Below, one piece after another: positions 9,233-18,587 of a DNA stretch of 64,000 bases; positions within the stretch are counted from its first letter, which is position 1, and each line of letters begins with the position of its first letter. The stretch lies in assembly GCF_019656315.1 (NCBI RefSeq), contig NZ_BPLU01000038.1, positions 62,001 through 126,000 on the forward strand, in the 5' to 3' direction. Both the position numbers and the translations under genes were made by a program. This DNA is from Flavobacterium sp. UMI-01 (GTDB taxonomy: Bacteria > Bacteroidota > Bacteroidia > Flavobacteriales > Flavobacteriaceae). The notes under the pieces were generated by a model. That model searched no databases, had not been told where the DNA came from, and saw only the letters and a program-made list of their open reading frames with translations.

Positions 9233-9850
9233 TTAGAACTTGTAAGCTACACCAAAACTTGCTGTCGCAAAAGGATTTGCTACATTTCCATTTAAATTAA
9301 CTCCGAAAGAAGATTCACTTTTAGCACCAGCTAAATCAACTTTTGAAGTTTGGTAACTCAAAATATTTGTTAAACCAAAATTTAACAAAATACAATCTGT
9401 AACAAAGTAATTTACTCCAATTCCTGCACCTACATTTACACCGTTTTCCTTTATCTCAGCAAGACCTTCTTTTGAGTTAACGAAATCAACACCTGCATTT
9501 ACATACGTTTTAAATCTTTGTCCTAAATCAAGAAAATAATAACGACCAAAAACTCCCGCACTAAAAGCATTTCCCTTATCAGTATCGACACCTGATTCCT
9601 CTTCTTTATAAGAAGCAAATCCTAACTTAACTCCTACAGCAAATTTATCTGTTAAAAAATATCCTGCTTGAGGAGTAAAAATGAATGAATTTGTTTTCTC
9701 TTCGGTATTTTTATCATTGGTTGAAGCAAAACCTAAATTACCTTCCACTAGAATGTTTCCTTTAGAGAAATTAAAATCTTTAGCACCATCTTGTGCCTTT
9801 GCAAATGAAATTGCTAATAAAGCAACTGCAGATAAAATTACTTTTTTCAT
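9233..9850 (-). CDS. Outer membrane beta-barrel protein
   Basis: The 205-residue protein has a signal peptide (MKKVILSAVALLAISFAKAQ) followed by a barrel with strands such as NILVEGNLGF, FIFTPQAGYFLTDKFAVGVKLGFA, AGVFGRYYFLDLG and a final ASFGVAYKF. These are the hallmarks of small OmpW/PorT-like barrels. No catalytic or binding motif is visible, so the role is unknown. Promoter and terminator flank it on both sides, so it is a single-gene unit. Confidence 0.82.
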   Translation of the reverse strand: MKKVILSAVALLAISFAKAQDGAKDFNFSKGNILVEGNLGFASTNDKNTEEKTNSFIFTPQAGYFLTDKFAVGVKLGFASYKEEESGVDTDKGNAFSAGVFGRYYFLDLGQRFKTYVNAGVDFVNSKEGLAEIKENGVNVGAGIGVNYFVTDCILLNFGLTNILSYQTSKVDLAGAKSESSFGVNLNGNVANPFATASFGVAYKF

Positions 9851-9876
9851 GTTTTATTTTTTTTTTGTTTGAATCA

Positions 9877-9884
9877 CAAACATA
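9877..9884 (-). promoter_or_regulatory. -7 box of the 9850 barrel gene
   Basis: The minus strand reads TATGTTTG, matching TAnnTTTG, 27 bases upstream of the ATG. The -33 element is not evident. Confidence 0.5.
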
Positions 9885-10090
9885 CTATTTTTCTTTAATA
9901 ATAAAACACCTCTAAGAACAAAAAATTATTAAGAAAATACAACCTCTCAACCACACCCAAGATAAACAATTATTTTTCAAACCATTACAGATAAAAAACA
10001 GAACAAAACACAATTATAACTCCATAAAAAGATGATGATTAAATAAAACAGCAATAACACCGAAAAAACAAATGGATCAATTAATACAAC

Positions 10091-10098
10091 TATATTTG
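10091..10098 (+). promoter_or_regulatory. -7 box of the 10165 barrel gene
   Basis: TATATTTG matches TAnnTTTG and lies 66 bases before the ATG at 10165. It lies downstream of an in-frame ATG at 10072, which therefore cannot be the real start. Confidence 0.55.
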
Positions 10099-10164
10099 TG
10101 CATCAAACAATATTTTAATAAAATTGCTGTTTTAAGAATTATAACCTACAAAAAAAATAAAACC

Positions 10165-10728
10165 ATGAAAAAAACAATTGTATTAACTTTATTACTAGCT
10201 GGATTTTCGGGACTTACTCAAGCCCAATCCATCAGACTTGGAGTAAAAGGAGGTATCAACTACGCCAATCAAAACGGAACTGAAATTACGGTAACTAACG
10301 ATAATTATGATTCCGAAGCCATCACAAGTTATCATGCAGGTCTAGTAGCAGAAGTTAAATTACTTGAAGGCTTTGCTATACAACCCGAACTTTTGTATTC
10401 AACTCAAGGAGCGAGTTATAAATACGCTGGTGAAGAATTCAAAAATGAATTGGGTTATTTATCTATACCAGTAATAGCGAAAATTTATTTAAGCAAAAGT
10501 TTAAGTCTTGAATTAGGTCCTCAAGCTTCTTTTTTAATGAATCAAAGAAAAAATGTTGACTTTAAAGATTCTAAAACTTTTGAATTTGCAGCCGTTGGTG
10601 GTTTAGGATTAAACATCACCAAAAGCTTATTTATTCAGGCACGTTACGGACTTGGATTAACTGAAGCATCAAAAAATGCCGATATTAAAAATTCAACTTT
10701 TCAAATTTCAGCAGGGATTCTTTTCTAA
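10165..10728 (+). CDS. Outer membrane beta-barrel protein (PorT-like family)
   Basis: From the ATG at 10165 the product is about 187 residues: signal peptide MKKTIVLTLLLAGFSGLTQAQ, then barrel strands in the family order (IRLGVKGGINYANQNG, IQPELLYSTQGA, SLELGPQASFLMN, FIQARYGLGLTE, final FQISAGILF). The layout is the same as that of the 7883-8476 protein, so the two are paralogues. The upstream ATG at 10072 lies before the promoter and lacks a signal peptide. Function is unknown. Confidence 0.83.
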   Translation: MKKTIVLTLLLAGFSGLTQAQSIRLGVKGGINYANQNGTEITVTNDNYDSEAITSYHAGLVAEVKLLEGFAIQPELLYSTQGASYKYAGEEFKNELGYLSIPVIAKIYLSKSLSLELGPQASFLMNQRKNVDFKDSKTFEFAAVGGLGLNITKSLFIQARYGLGLTEASKNADIKNSTFQISAGILF

Positions 10729-10753
10729 AAAAAGCGACACAAATTTAATCATC

Positions 10754-10782
10754 AACCGTTCCTTAATTGGAACGGTTTTTTT
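10754..10782 (+). terminator. Terminator after the barrel gene
   Basis: AACCGTTCC (10754-10762) pairs perfectly with GGAACGGTT (10769-10777) across a 6-base loop, followed by T residues to 10782. It separates the barrel gene from aroQ. Confidence 0.85.
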
Positions 10783-10804
10783 ATTTTTACACAAAACACC
10801 ATAT

Positions 10805-11218
10805 ATGAAAATTTGCATCATCAACGGACCTAATCTCAACTTATTAGGAAAAAGAGAACCAGAAGTTTATGGAAGTCTCACTTTTGAAGAATATTTCACT
10901 AGCTTACAAATAAAATACCCTACTATCGATTTTACTTACTATCAAAGCAACATTGAGGGCGAATTAATTGATAAAATCCAAGAATTTGGATTCACCTATG
11001 ACGGAATTATCCTGAATGCAGGGGCATATACCCATACATCAATAGGTATAGGCGATGCTATAAAAGCCATAACGACACCTGTTATTGAGGTTCATATTTC
11101 GAATACTTTTTCAAGAGAAAGTTTCAGACATCAATCTTATATTTCAGGAAATGCAAAAGGAGTTGTCTTAGGTTTTGGATTAAAAAGTTACGATTTAGCT
11201 ATTCAATCCTTTCTATAA
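10805..11218 (+). CDS. aroQ: Type II 3-dehydroquinate dehydratase
   Basis: The 137-residue product has the usual length of class II dehydroquinases, which convert 3-dehydroquinate to 3-dehydroshikimate in the shikimate pathway. The N-terminus MKICIINGPNLNLLGKREP carries the conserved NGPNLNLLG loop, followed by the catalytic Tyr in PEVYG. NAGAYTHTSIGI and EVHISN..SRESFRHQSYIS are the other signature blocks. The start at 10805 matches the family; upstream codons run through the preceding terminator. Confidence 0.95.
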   Translation: MKICIINGPNLNLLGKREPEVYGSLTFEEYFTSLQIKYPTIDFTYYQSNIEGELIDKIQEFGFTYDGIILNAGAYTHTSIGIGDAIKAITTPVIEVHISNTFSRESFRHQSYISGNAKGVVLGFGLKSYDLAIQSFL

Positions 11219-11240
11219 TTCTTTACCCGATAAAACAAAA

Positions 11241-11276
11241 AAAAGCGAGTTTGAAACTTAATCTAACTCGCTTTTT
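11241..11276. terminator. Bidirectional terminator between aroQ and the CDF transporter
   Basis: AAAAAGCGAGTT and AACTCGCTTTTT form a stem with A/T tracts on both sides. It serves two convergent genes. Confidence 0.85.
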
Positions 11277-11285
11277 ACATTATCT

Positions 11286-12158
11286 TCACTCATCATCTGG
11301 TTCGATATGTATTAAAACATGCCCCAACTGTGGTATTTCTTTCCGCAAGGTATCTTTAAGAATATGAGCCAACTGATGTCCTTTTTTTACAGATATATCT
11401 GCATCTACAATCGCATGTAAATCTACATGAAATTTCATTCCTGATTTTCGGATAAAACATTTTTCAGTTCCCATAATACCTTCCACTTTTGCCGCTTCGA
11501 GGCGAATGTTTTCAATAACATCATCATACAAATGCTCATCCATGATTTCGCCTAAGGCTGGTCTGAAAATAAGATAACTGTTGTAAATTATAAAACCTGC
11601 CGCAAACAAAGCTGCCCAATCATCAGCAGCCTCATACCCTTTGCCTAAAAACAATGCGACACTAACACCTATAAAAGCCGCCACCGAAGTAATTGCATCC
11701 GCTCTATGGTGCCAAGCATCGGCTTTTAAAGAAGTACTATTAGCTTCTACACTTTTTTGCAATACCAACCGATAGGAATACTCTTTCCAACTTATAATCA
11801 CTCCCAATACTATCAAAGTCCATGGAGCCGGCAAATCATGAGGTGTACCAATATTCAAAATGCTTTTATAAGCAATAATTGTGGCCGAGGTAATTAAAAA
11901 AACCACCACCAAAAAAGTAATTAAAGGTTCGGCTCGACCATGTCCGTATGGATGATTCTCGTCAGCGGGGCGACTAGAATATTTTATTCCAAACCAAACT
12001 AATAACGACGCAAAAATATCAGCTGTGGACTCAATAGCATCTGCAATCAAAGCATAGGAATTCCCAAAAACTCCCGCCAGACCTTTGACTACTGCCAAAA
12101 CGGTGTTTCCTATAATACTAAAATAAGTCGTTGCTATCGCTTTATCTTGATTTGACAT
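11286..12158 (-). CDS. Cation diffusion facilitator (CDF) family transporter
   Basis: The product is about 290 residues from the ATG at 12158. The six-helix CDF transmembrane domain (about 1-210) carries the metal-binding motifs DAIESTADIFASLLVW in helix 2 and HHRADAITS in helix 5, plus the HPYGHGRAEPL loop. A C-terminal cytoplasmic ferredoxin-like domain (about 210-290) follows. Such proteins export divalent cations (Zn, Fe, Mn, Co) using the proton gradient; which metal cannot be told here. Confidence 0.9.
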   Translation of the reverse strand: MSNQDKAIATTYFSIIGNTVLAVVKGLAGVFGNSYALIADAIESTADIFASLLVWFGIKYSSRPADENHPYGHGRAEPLITFLVVVFLITSATIIAYKSILNIGTPHDLPAPWTLIVLGVIISWKEYSYRLVLQKSVEANSTSLKADAWHHRADAITSVAAFIGVSVALFLGKGYEAADDWAALFAAGFIIYNSYLIFRPALGEIMDEHLYDDVIENIRLEAAKVEGIMGTEKCFIRKSGMKFHVDLHAIVDADISVKKGHQLAHILKDTLRKEIPQLGHVLIHIEPDDE

Positions 12159-12170
12159 TCTTCTCAAAAA

Positions 12171-12226
12171 ATAAAAAAATCGTTTAAATAATCTTTTATA
12201 GCTAAGCCGAAAGATTATTTAAACGA
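12171..12226 (-). terminator. Terminator of murA
   Basis: An 18-bp perfect stem (ATCGTTTAAATAATCTTT and its complement) around a loop of about 12 bases is followed on the minus strand by a run of T. It lies between the end of murA and the start of the transporter gene. Confidence 0.85.
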
Positions 12227-12246
12227 TAGTATAAAAAAGTTATTGT

Positions 12247-13560
12247 TTACTCTTCTCTAACAATCTTAGCACCAAGAGCTCTCAATCGGTCGTCTATGTT
12301 TTCATAACCACGATCAATTTGCTCAATATTTTGAATGGTGCTTGTTCCTTTTGCTGAAAGCGCTGCAATCAATAAAGAAATACCTGCACGAATATCAGGC
12401 GACGACATAGTAGTAGCTTTCAGCGTAGATTTAAAATCATGCCCCATAACTACGGCTCTATGCGGATCACACAACATGATTTTGGCCCCCATATCAATTA
12501 ATTTATCCACAAAGAACAAGCGGCTTTCAAACATTTTTTGATGAATCAACACATCCCCTTTTGCTTGTGTCGCCACAACCAAAATAATACTCAATAAATC
12601 AGGCGTGAATCCAGGCCAAGGAGCATCAGCAATGGTTAAAATAGAACCATCAATATCTGTTTTTACCTCGTAACCATTTTCATGTGAAGGAATATAAATA
12701 TCATCATCTCTACGCTCAATGGTGATTCCTAGTTTTCGGAAAGTATTTGGAATTAACCCTAAATTATCCCAACTCACATTTTTGATGGTGATTTCGCTTC
12801 TTGTCATAGCCGCTAAACCTATCCAAGAACCTATTTCAATCATATCAGGCAAAATTCTGTGTGTACAACCACCAAGGCTTTTTACCCCTTCGATAGTTAA
12901 TAAATTCGAACCCACACCAGTTATTTTTGCCCCCATGGAGTTCAACATTTTACACAATTGTTGCAAATAAGGCTCACAAGCGGCATTGTATATTGTAGTT
13001 GTCCCTTTGGCTAATACAGCTGCCATAACAATATTTGCTGTACCAGTTACCGAAGCTTCATCTAATAACATATTAGTCCCTACTAATCCTTCAGAAGCTT
13101 CAACACCATAAAAATGATCTTCTCTGTTGTAACGAAACTTAGCCCCTAGATTGATAAAGCCTTCAAAGTGTGTATCCAAACGTCTTCGACCAATTTTATC
13201 TCCCCCTGGTTTTGGAATATAACCTTTACCAAAACGAGCCAACAAAGGTCCAACTATCATGATAGAACCTCTTAAAGCACCACCTTCTTTTTTAAAGGCC
13301 TCAGTTTCAAGATAATTCACATTTACTTCATCGGCTTGAAAATCATAAGCACCTGGACCATTTTTAGTAATTTTCACCCCCAAATGACCTAAAAGCGTAA
13401 TCAATTTATTAACATCAATAATGTCTGGAATATTGTTAATAGTTACTTTTTCAGGAGTCAATAATACCGCACATAAAATTTGTAACGCTTCATTTTTTGC
13501 TCCTTGTGGAGTAATTTCTCCTTTCAGACGAGTTCCTCCCTCTATTTTAAATATTCCCAT
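12247..13560 (-). CDS. murA: UDP-N-acetylglucosamine 1-carboxyvinyltransferase (Asp variant)
   Basis: The 437-residue enzyme transfers enolpyruvate from PEP to UDP-GlcNAc, the first committed step of peptidoglycan synthesis. The N-terminal block IEGGTRLKGEITPQGAKNEAL carries the conserved K22-N23 pair. The active-site loop reads PKPGGDKIGRRRLDTH: D121 stands where most MurA proteins have the Cys that fosfomycin alkylates. Natural Asp variants are active and fosfomycin-insensitive in other bacteria, so the same is expected here. It is followed by a strong terminator; the DUF4290 gene lies upstream on the same strand. Confidence 0.95.
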   Translation of the reverse strand: MGIFKIEGGTRLKGEITPQGAKNEALQILCAVLLTPEKVTINNIPDIIDVNKLITLLGHLGVKITKNGPGAYDFQADEVNVNYLETEAFKKEGGALRGSIMIVGPLLARFGKGYIPKPGGDKIGRRRLDTHFEGFINLGAKFRYNREDHFYGVEASEGLVGTNMLLDEASVTGTANIVMAAVLAKGTTTIYNAACEPYLQQLCKMLNSMGAKITGVGSNLLTIEGVKSLGGCTHRILPDMIEIGSWIGLAAMTRSEITIKNVSWDNLGLIPNTFRKLGITIERRDDDIYIPSHENGYEVKTDIDGSILTIADAPWPGFTPDLLSIILVVATQAKGDVLIHQKMFESRLFFVDKLIDMGAKIMLCDPHRAVVMGHDFKSTLKATTMSSPDIRAGISLLIAALSAKGTSTIQNIEQIDRGYENIDDRLRALGAKIVREE

Positions 13561-13638
13561 TGTAGTACGAGTTAAATTATTTGATATTTTTTTAAGTTTT
13601 TAGTTCAATTTCATTTCAGAAAAAAATAGTTCTCAAAA

Positions 13639-14355
13639 TTATTTCTGATTGTTATTATTATTGTTTTTTGTAAAGGTCTTTTTGTTTTTTTGATTTTTTT
13701 GAATCTTAGGCTGATTTCCTCCATTAGTCTTGTTTGACATTCTTTTATTGGTACGCAACAAATCATTCGTATTAATTAACTCTTCATCGCTTTGCAATAA
13801 ATTGAGCTTACCACCTGATAATTCATATAAATGTTCAAAAATCACATCGTCTTTTACGGTGTCTTTGTTCCAACTCAAATAAGACTTTTTCATATGATTG
13901 GCAATTACTTTTACCAAAGCACTTTTCATTTCCCCCTCTTCCCATTTATTAGCCACATCAATCATGTATTTGATATTATTACCGTAATACCTGTATTTGG
14001 GGTAATTTTGAGGGTATTGCAACACATCTGGTTTTAATTGCAACACCTCTCTTGAAGGAATAGGATAAGGAGAATCAACGTCTAATTTAAAATCAGACAT
14101 GATAAACAACTGATCCCATAATTTATGCTGAAAATCAGGCACATCACGCAAATGGGGATTTAATGTTCCCATCACTTGGATAATATATTTAGCTGCTTTG
14201 TTACGCTCCTCGGCGTTTTCAATTGCCGTTGCTTGATCAATTAATTTTTGCAAATGGCGGCCGTATTCTGGAATTATTAAATGCGATCTTTCGGCATTGT
14301 ACTCTAAATGGTGTACAACATCATTGGCATTCTCTTTTTGGTATTTTGAATTCAT
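13639..14355 (-). CDS. DUF4290 domain-containing protein
   Basis: From the ATG at 14355 the product is about 238 residues. The conserved block HLEYNAERSHLIIPEYGRHLQKLIDQA near residue 18 and FQHKLWDQLFIMS further on are typical of DUF4290, a family confined to Bacteroidota with no known function. The C-terminus is a low-complexity tail rich in Asn, Lys and Gln (from about residue 205). It lies between DUF493 and murA on the same strand and is usually near murA in this group, so a cell-envelope role is possible but unproven. Confidence 0.85.
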   Translation of the reverse strand: MNSKYQKENANDVVHHLEYNAERSHLIIPEYGRHLQKLIDQATAIENAEERNKAAKYIIQVMGTLNPHLRDVPDFQHKLWDQLFIMSDFKLDVDSPYPIPSREVLQLKPDVLQYPQNYPKYRYYGNNIKYMIDVANKWEEGEMKSALVKVIANHMKKSYLSWNKDTVKDDVIFEHLYELSGGKLNLLQSDEELINTNDLLRTNKRMSNKTNGGNQPKIQKNQKNKKTFTKNNNNNNQK

Positions 14356-14433
14356 AAGTGAATTATTTGTTGAATCTAAGCGCAAATGTCATGACTATAA
14401 GAACAGTACAAACGGGCAATTGCCCCTTAATGA

Positions 14434-14718
14434 TTACAATGACACTATCCCTTCAATAGTAGATAATTCGATGTATTTATCTATAATTGCTTGTGGATTT
14501 TTCATTTGAACATCAACAGAAACGCTGGTAAATTTTCCCGTTTTAGATTGGGTGGTTTTAATAACTGCGCCTAAACAATCAAACGCTTTTTCTACTTGTT
14601 CAATTTTTTCGGCTTCTGTAGGAACTATAAATTTAAATAAGTACAAAGCGGGCCAAGAATTACTTTTTTCCAACTCCCCTTTTAACCTATCATAAAATTC
14701 TTCTGTCTTCTTATCCAT
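14434..14718 (-). CDS. DUF493 family protein (YbeD-like)
   Basis: The 94-residue protein has the small ferredoxin-like fold signature of DUF493 (WPALYLFKFIVPTEAEKIEQVEKAF, SKTGKFTSVSVDVQMKNPQAIIDKY). These proteins resemble ACT-type regulatory domains and are thought to bind small ligands; no specific role is known. It is the first gene of a possible minus-strand run with the DUF4290 gene, 78 bases apart. Confidence 0.85.
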   Translation of the reverse strand: MDKKTEEFYDRLKGELEKSNSWPALYLFKFIVPTEAEKIEQVEKAFDCLGAVIKTTQSKTGKFTSVSVDVQMKNPQAIIDKYIELSTIEGIVSL

Positions 14719-14844
14719 CTTTGTTTTAAAAATAATAGCAAATATACGTTTTCCAATATAAAATAAGAACTATCGATTGTGATTTTTTGCCAAAATCATT
14801 TTATTAATCTGCGGCATTTTTTTTAAATTACCAATAAGTTTAAG

Positions 14845-14852
14845 TAAGTTTG
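14845..14852 (+). promoter_or_regulatory. -7 box upstream of the AAA ATPase gene
   Basis: TAAGTTTG matches TAnnTTTG and lies 20 bases before the GTG start at 14873. No obvious -33 TTG is present. Confidence 0.45.
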
Positions 14853-14872
14853 AAATTTAACTCAAGATCAAG

Positions 14873-15418
14873 GTGCAAAAAAAAATTATAGCAATAGTAG
14901 GAGGCCCTAGTACCGGAAAAACAACGCTTATTAATGGTTTGGTTTCCAAAGGATTTTGTTGTTACCCTGAAATTTCCAGAGATATAATTTTGGAAGCTCA
15001 AAAAAAAGGGATTGACCAACTCTTTCTAGAAGATCCATTACTTTTTAGTGAATTAATTCTAAAAGGGCGAAAAAAACAATTTGAAGACGCTCTCAAAGAT
15101 CCTCACACAACGGTATTTATTGACCGTGGTCTTCCGGATGTTTTAGGTTACTTACATTACGCCAAACAAAACTATCCTGACTCATTTGGCATTGATTGCT
15201 TAACCTATCGATATACCCAAGTCTTTATTTTACCCCCTTGGAAAGAAATCCATACTACTGATCAAGCTCGCTATGAAAGTTACGAACAAGCCGAAATAAT
15301 TCATCAACACATAGCCAAAGCCTACTCTGACCTGGATTACACACTTATTGAAATCCCTAAAGACACCGTAGAAAATCGCATTGAATTCATTCGAAACGTA
15401 CTTGAGAAAGACCTTTAA
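14873..15418 (+). CDS. AAA family ATPase / nucleotide kinase-like protein
   Basis: The 181-residue protein starts with GTG at 14873, which places a P-loop (IVGGPSTGKTTLINGL) right at the N-terminus as expected. Later signature pieces are YPEISRDIILEAQKKG, FIDRGLPDVLGY (Walker B-like) and an R-x5-E-style lid (DQARYESYEQAE). It looks like the AAA_28 group, related to the ATPase half of NadR and to small kinases. Its substrate is unknown. The recQ-type gene follows after 16 bases, so co-transcription is likely. Confidence 0.8.
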   Translation: MQKKIIAIVGGPSTGKTTLINGLVSKGFCCYPEISRDIILEAQKKGIDQLFLEDPLLFSELILKGRKKQFEDALKDPHTTVFIDRGLPDVLGYLHYAKQNYPDSFGIDCLTYRYTQVFILPPWKEIHTTDQARYESYEQAEIIHQHIAKAYSDLDYTLIEIPKDTVENRIEFIRNVLEKDL

Positions 15419-15434
15419 ATCCAGTCCTAACCCT

Positions 15435-17339
15435 ATGCTTGAAGCTTTAGAAATCCTAAAAAAATATTGGAATCACGACCGTTTTAGACCATTGCAAAGC
15501 GAAATTATCACTTCGGTTTTAAATGGCCAAGACACCTTTGCTTTGCTACCTACTGGAGGTGGTAAGTCCATTTGTTTTCAAGTTCCTGCTATGATGCAAA
15601 AGGGAATTTGCCTTGTCATATCCCCGCTAGTAGCCTTAATGAAAGACCAAGTAGCCAATTTACAAAGAAAAAACATCAAAGCCATTGCCCTAACAGGCAA
15701 TATTAAGTCAGACGAAATGATTGACTTATTAGACAATTGCCAATACGGAAACTATAAATTCTTGTACCTATCCCCCGAACGATTACAATCAGAATGGATT
15801 TTGGAACGAATTAAAAACTTAAACATTAACCTTATTGCTATAGATGAAGCCCACTGTGTATCGCAATGGGGCCATGATTTTCGACCTGCTTTTTTAAAAA
15901 TTAGTCAATTAAAACCTTTTTTTCCTAACACTCCTTTTTTAGCTCTTACTGCATCAGCAACAACACAAGTCAAAGAAGACATCATAAAGGAATTGGCTTT
16001 AGAAAGCCCCATGGTTTTTCAACAATCTTTTGCCCGAAAAAACATTGCTTATATGGTTTTTGAAGCCGAAGACAAACTTTTTCGAATTGAACAAATCTTA
16101 AAGAAAAATCCCCAACCTTCCATTATATATGTGCGCAACCGAAAATCATGCCATGACATTGCTTCGCAATTGCAATCATTAGGTTTTACTGCTACTTACT
16201 ATCACGGAGGCTTACCCGCAAAGGAGAAAGACAAAAACATGAAATTGTGGATGGAAGAAAAAGCACAGGTAATTGTAGCTACAAATGCTTTTGGAATGGG
16301 AATTGACAAACCCAACGTAAAAACCGTTATCCATACTCAATTACCTGAAAACATGGAAAACTATTATCAAGAAGCGGGAAGAGCGGGAAGAAACCAAGAA
16401 AAAGCATTTGCAGTACTTTTGACGAGTCCGTCTGATTATTTACAAGCACAAAACCAATTCATTACCAGTCTTGCTGATAAAAAATACTTGAATTTGGTGT
16501 ACAACAAACTCAACAATTATTTTCAAATTGCTTATGGCGAAGGAATTTATGAAACGTTTAGTTTTAATCTCAACCATTTTTGTCAACGATATCAATTACC
16601 TGTATTAAAAACCTACAATGCATTACAATTTTTAGACAGACAAAGCATTCTTACCTTATCACAAGAATTTTCCGAAAAAATAAGTCTGCAATTTATTATT
16701 TCGTCAAAAGAAGTATTGCGTTATATGAGTTTGAACCCAAATGATGAAGAAATTATACTAGCCATTTTAAGAACCTATCCCGGTGTTTATGAAATGGAAA
16801 CCGCTCTCAATAGCACTTTGGTTGCTAAAAAATCCAATCGTTCAGAAAAAGAAGTACTTGCTGTACTTGAAAAACTAAAAGAAAAACACGTTATCACATA
16901 CCGTTCTAAAAACAATGATGCTTTGTTGACCTTTAATGAAATTAGAGAAGATGAAAAAACCATCAATCGAGTAGCTAAATATTTAGAAAAACAAAATGAA
17001 CTTAAAAAGTCGCAATTACAATCGGTTTTACATTATATAGAAGAAAATACCGTTTGTAAAAGCCAATTAATACGCAACTATTTTGGAGAAAAAACCACAG
17101 AAGAATGTGGTATTTGCTCTTATTGTATTTCTAAAAAAAGAAAAAAAGAGCCCTCCGAAAATTTAACTCAAAAGATTATCGAATTACTTCAAAATGAAAA
17201 TTTGAGTTCAAGAGAATTACAAAACAAACTAAAAACACCCCAAGACACACTTATCATTACACTCCAACAACTATTAGAAAACGGAATCATAAGCATAAGC
17301 CCCAACAATACTTATCAATTAACAAGATCAAATACTTAA
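15435..17339 (+). CDS. recQ: RecQ family ATP-dependent DNA helicase
   Basis: The product is about 634 residues from the ATG at 15435; an upstream TTG at 15381 would overlap the previous gene and adds no conserved sequence. The superfamily 2 helicase core shows motif I (LLPTGGGKSICFQ), the DEAH box (IDEAHCVSQWGHDFRP), motif III (LTASAT) and motif VI (YYQEAGRAGR). The zinc-binding cysteines of the RecQ C-terminal domain are in CKSQLIRNYFGE...CGICSYC. RecQ unwinds DNA 3' to 5' in recombination and repair. The tail after about residue 570 resembles a winged helix rather than an HRDC domain. Confidence 0.92.
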   Translation: MLEALEILKKYWNHDRFRPLQSEIITSVLNGQDTFALLPTGGGKSICFQVPAMMQKGICLVISPLVALMKDQVANLQRKNIKAIALTGNIKSDEMIDLLDNCQYGNYKFLYLSPERLQSEWILERIKNLNINLIAIDEAHCVSQWGHDFRPAFLKISQLKPFFPNTPFLALTASATTQVKEDIIKELALESPMVFQQSFARKNIAYMVFEAEDKLFRIEQILKKNPQPSIIYVRNRKSCHDIASQLQSLGFTATYYHGGLPAKEKDKNMKLWMEEKAQVIVATNAFGMGIDKPNVKTVIHTQLPENMENYYQEAGRAGRNQEKAFAVLLTSPSDYLQAQNQFITSLADKKYLNLVYNKLNNYFQIAYGEGIYETFSFNLNHFCQRYQLPVLKTYNALQFLDRQSILTLSQEFSEKISLQFIISSKEVLRYMSLNPNDEEIILAILRTYPGVYEMETALNSTLVAKKSNRSEKEVLAVLEKLKEKHVITYRSKNNDALLTFNEIREDEKTINRVAKYLEKQNELKKSQLQSVLHYIEENTVCKSQLIRNYFGEKTTEECGICSYCISKKRKKEPSENLTQKIIELLQNENLSSRELQNKLKTPQDTLIITLQQLLENGIISISPNNTYQLTRSNT

Positions 17340-17438
17340 AAACCAAAATTCAACATTGGATTTCTTTCTTGTCCGAACGTTCAGAGGCTTATCTCAGATT
17401 TATTTTTTAAAACCTCGATTTTATTAGTTAAGGATGGT

Positions 17439-17446
17439 TAAATTTG
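17439..17446 (+). promoter_or_regulatory. -7 box upstream of fmt
   Basis: TAAATTTG matches TAnnTTTG; it lies 89 bases before the fmt ATG. No good -33 TTG was found at the expected distance. Confidence 0.4.
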
Positions 17447-17535
17447 CGCTAATTCCGCTAAAAGGGGTTTGCTTTCAATAAAATTAGGAAATCGCAGTAC
17501 CAATAAGTTGTATTGGTCTTACACTTAAAATCATA

Positions 17536-18483
17536 ATGAAAAAATTACGAATTGTTTTTATGGGAACTCCTGAATTTGCAGTAGGGATTCTCGATGCTAT
17601 TATCCAAAATAATTATACCGTGGTGGGTGTAATCACCGCAGCTGATAAACCCGCAGGTCGCGGACAAAAAATCAAGTATTCCGCTGTTAAAGAATATGCC
17701 CTAGCTAACAACCTTCCTTTATTACAACCCACTAACCTCAAAGACGAAGGGTTTTTAGAAGAACTAAAAGCACTTCAGGCCAACTTACAAGTAGTGGTTG
17801 CTTTTCGAATGCTTCCTAAAGTAGTTTGGGAAATGCCTGAATTAGGCACTTTCAATCTTCACGCCTCACTCCTTCCTAATTATCGTGGTGCTGCCCCTAT
17901 CAATTGGGCAATTATTAATGGAGAAAAGAAAACGGGGGTTACCACTTTTTTTATTGATGACAAAATTGACACTGGTGCAATGATATTGCATCGGGAAACC
18001 GCTATTGATTCAGATGAGAATGCTGGACAATTACATGACCGCTTAATGGACTTAGGTCGCTCCGCAGTTATTGATACGCTACAATTAATTGAACAAAGTA
18101 CCGTAAGCACAACACTCCAAACCGATTCAGCGGATATCAAGACAGCGTATAAACTAAATAAAGACAATTGTAAAATTGACTGGACAAAATCCATTCAATC
18201 CATACATGACCATATAAGAGGGTTAAGCCCTTATCCTGCTGCTTGGACCAACATTTCAGATAAAACGGAAACTTGGAACGTAAAAATATATGCATCCAAA
18301 ATACATCAGGAAGACCATCAATGTGAAATAGGAACAATTATTTGTACCAAAAAAGAAATGAAAATTGCCGTTCACAACGGGTACCTTGAAATCTTAAGTT
18401 TACAATTTCCAGGTAAAAAAAGAATGACTACTGCCGAACTATTAAATGGTATATCATTTTCAGAAGAAGCAAAAGCGCTATAA
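17536..18483 (+). CDS. fmt: Methionyl-tRNA formyltransferase
   Basis: The 315-residue enzyme formylates Met-tRNA(fMet) for translation initiation. The N-terminal formyltransferase domain has the family signatures IVFMGTPEFAV, the N107/H109 catalytic pair in FNLHASLLPNYRGAAPINWAI, and FIDDKIDTG. A C-terminal beta-barrel domain begins near residue 205 (IRGLSPYPAAWT). Length and start are standard. Confidence 0.96.
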   Translation: MKKLRIVFMGTPEFAVGILDAIIQNNYTVVGVITAADKPAGRGQKIKYSAVKEYALANNLPLLQPTNLKDEGFLEELKALQANLQVVVAFRMLPKVVWEMPELGTFNLHASLLPNYRGAAPINWAIINGEKKTGVTTFFIDDKIDTGAMILHRETAIDSDENAGQLHDRLMDLGRSAVIDTLQLIEQSTVSTTLQTDSADIKTAYKLNKDNCKIDWTKSIQSIHDHIRGLSPYPAAWTNISDKTETWNVKIYASKIHQEDHQCEIGTIICTKKEMKIAVHNGYLEILSLQFPGKKRMTTAELLNGISFSEEAKAL

Positions 18484-18587
18484 CCCCCAAAAACATTGAA
18501 GAAAACACGTTACCCAAGAAAAAATAGCGATTTTATGAACAAAAAAAATAAGTTATCAACAAAACAGCCCTAAATTAGCCAAAACAC

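Larger units (their letters stand above)
9851..10164. other. Divergent intergenic region with two promoters
   Basis: This 314-base gap lies between two divergently transcribed barrel genes. It holds a minus-strand -7 box at 9877-9884 and a plus-strand -7 box at 10091-10098. I see no gene in the A-rich middle. Confidence 0.55.

Noticed and set aside
10072..10164. Upstream ATG extending the barrel protein by 31 residues
   Set aside because: The promoter -7 box lies downstream of it, and the signal peptide begins at 10165.
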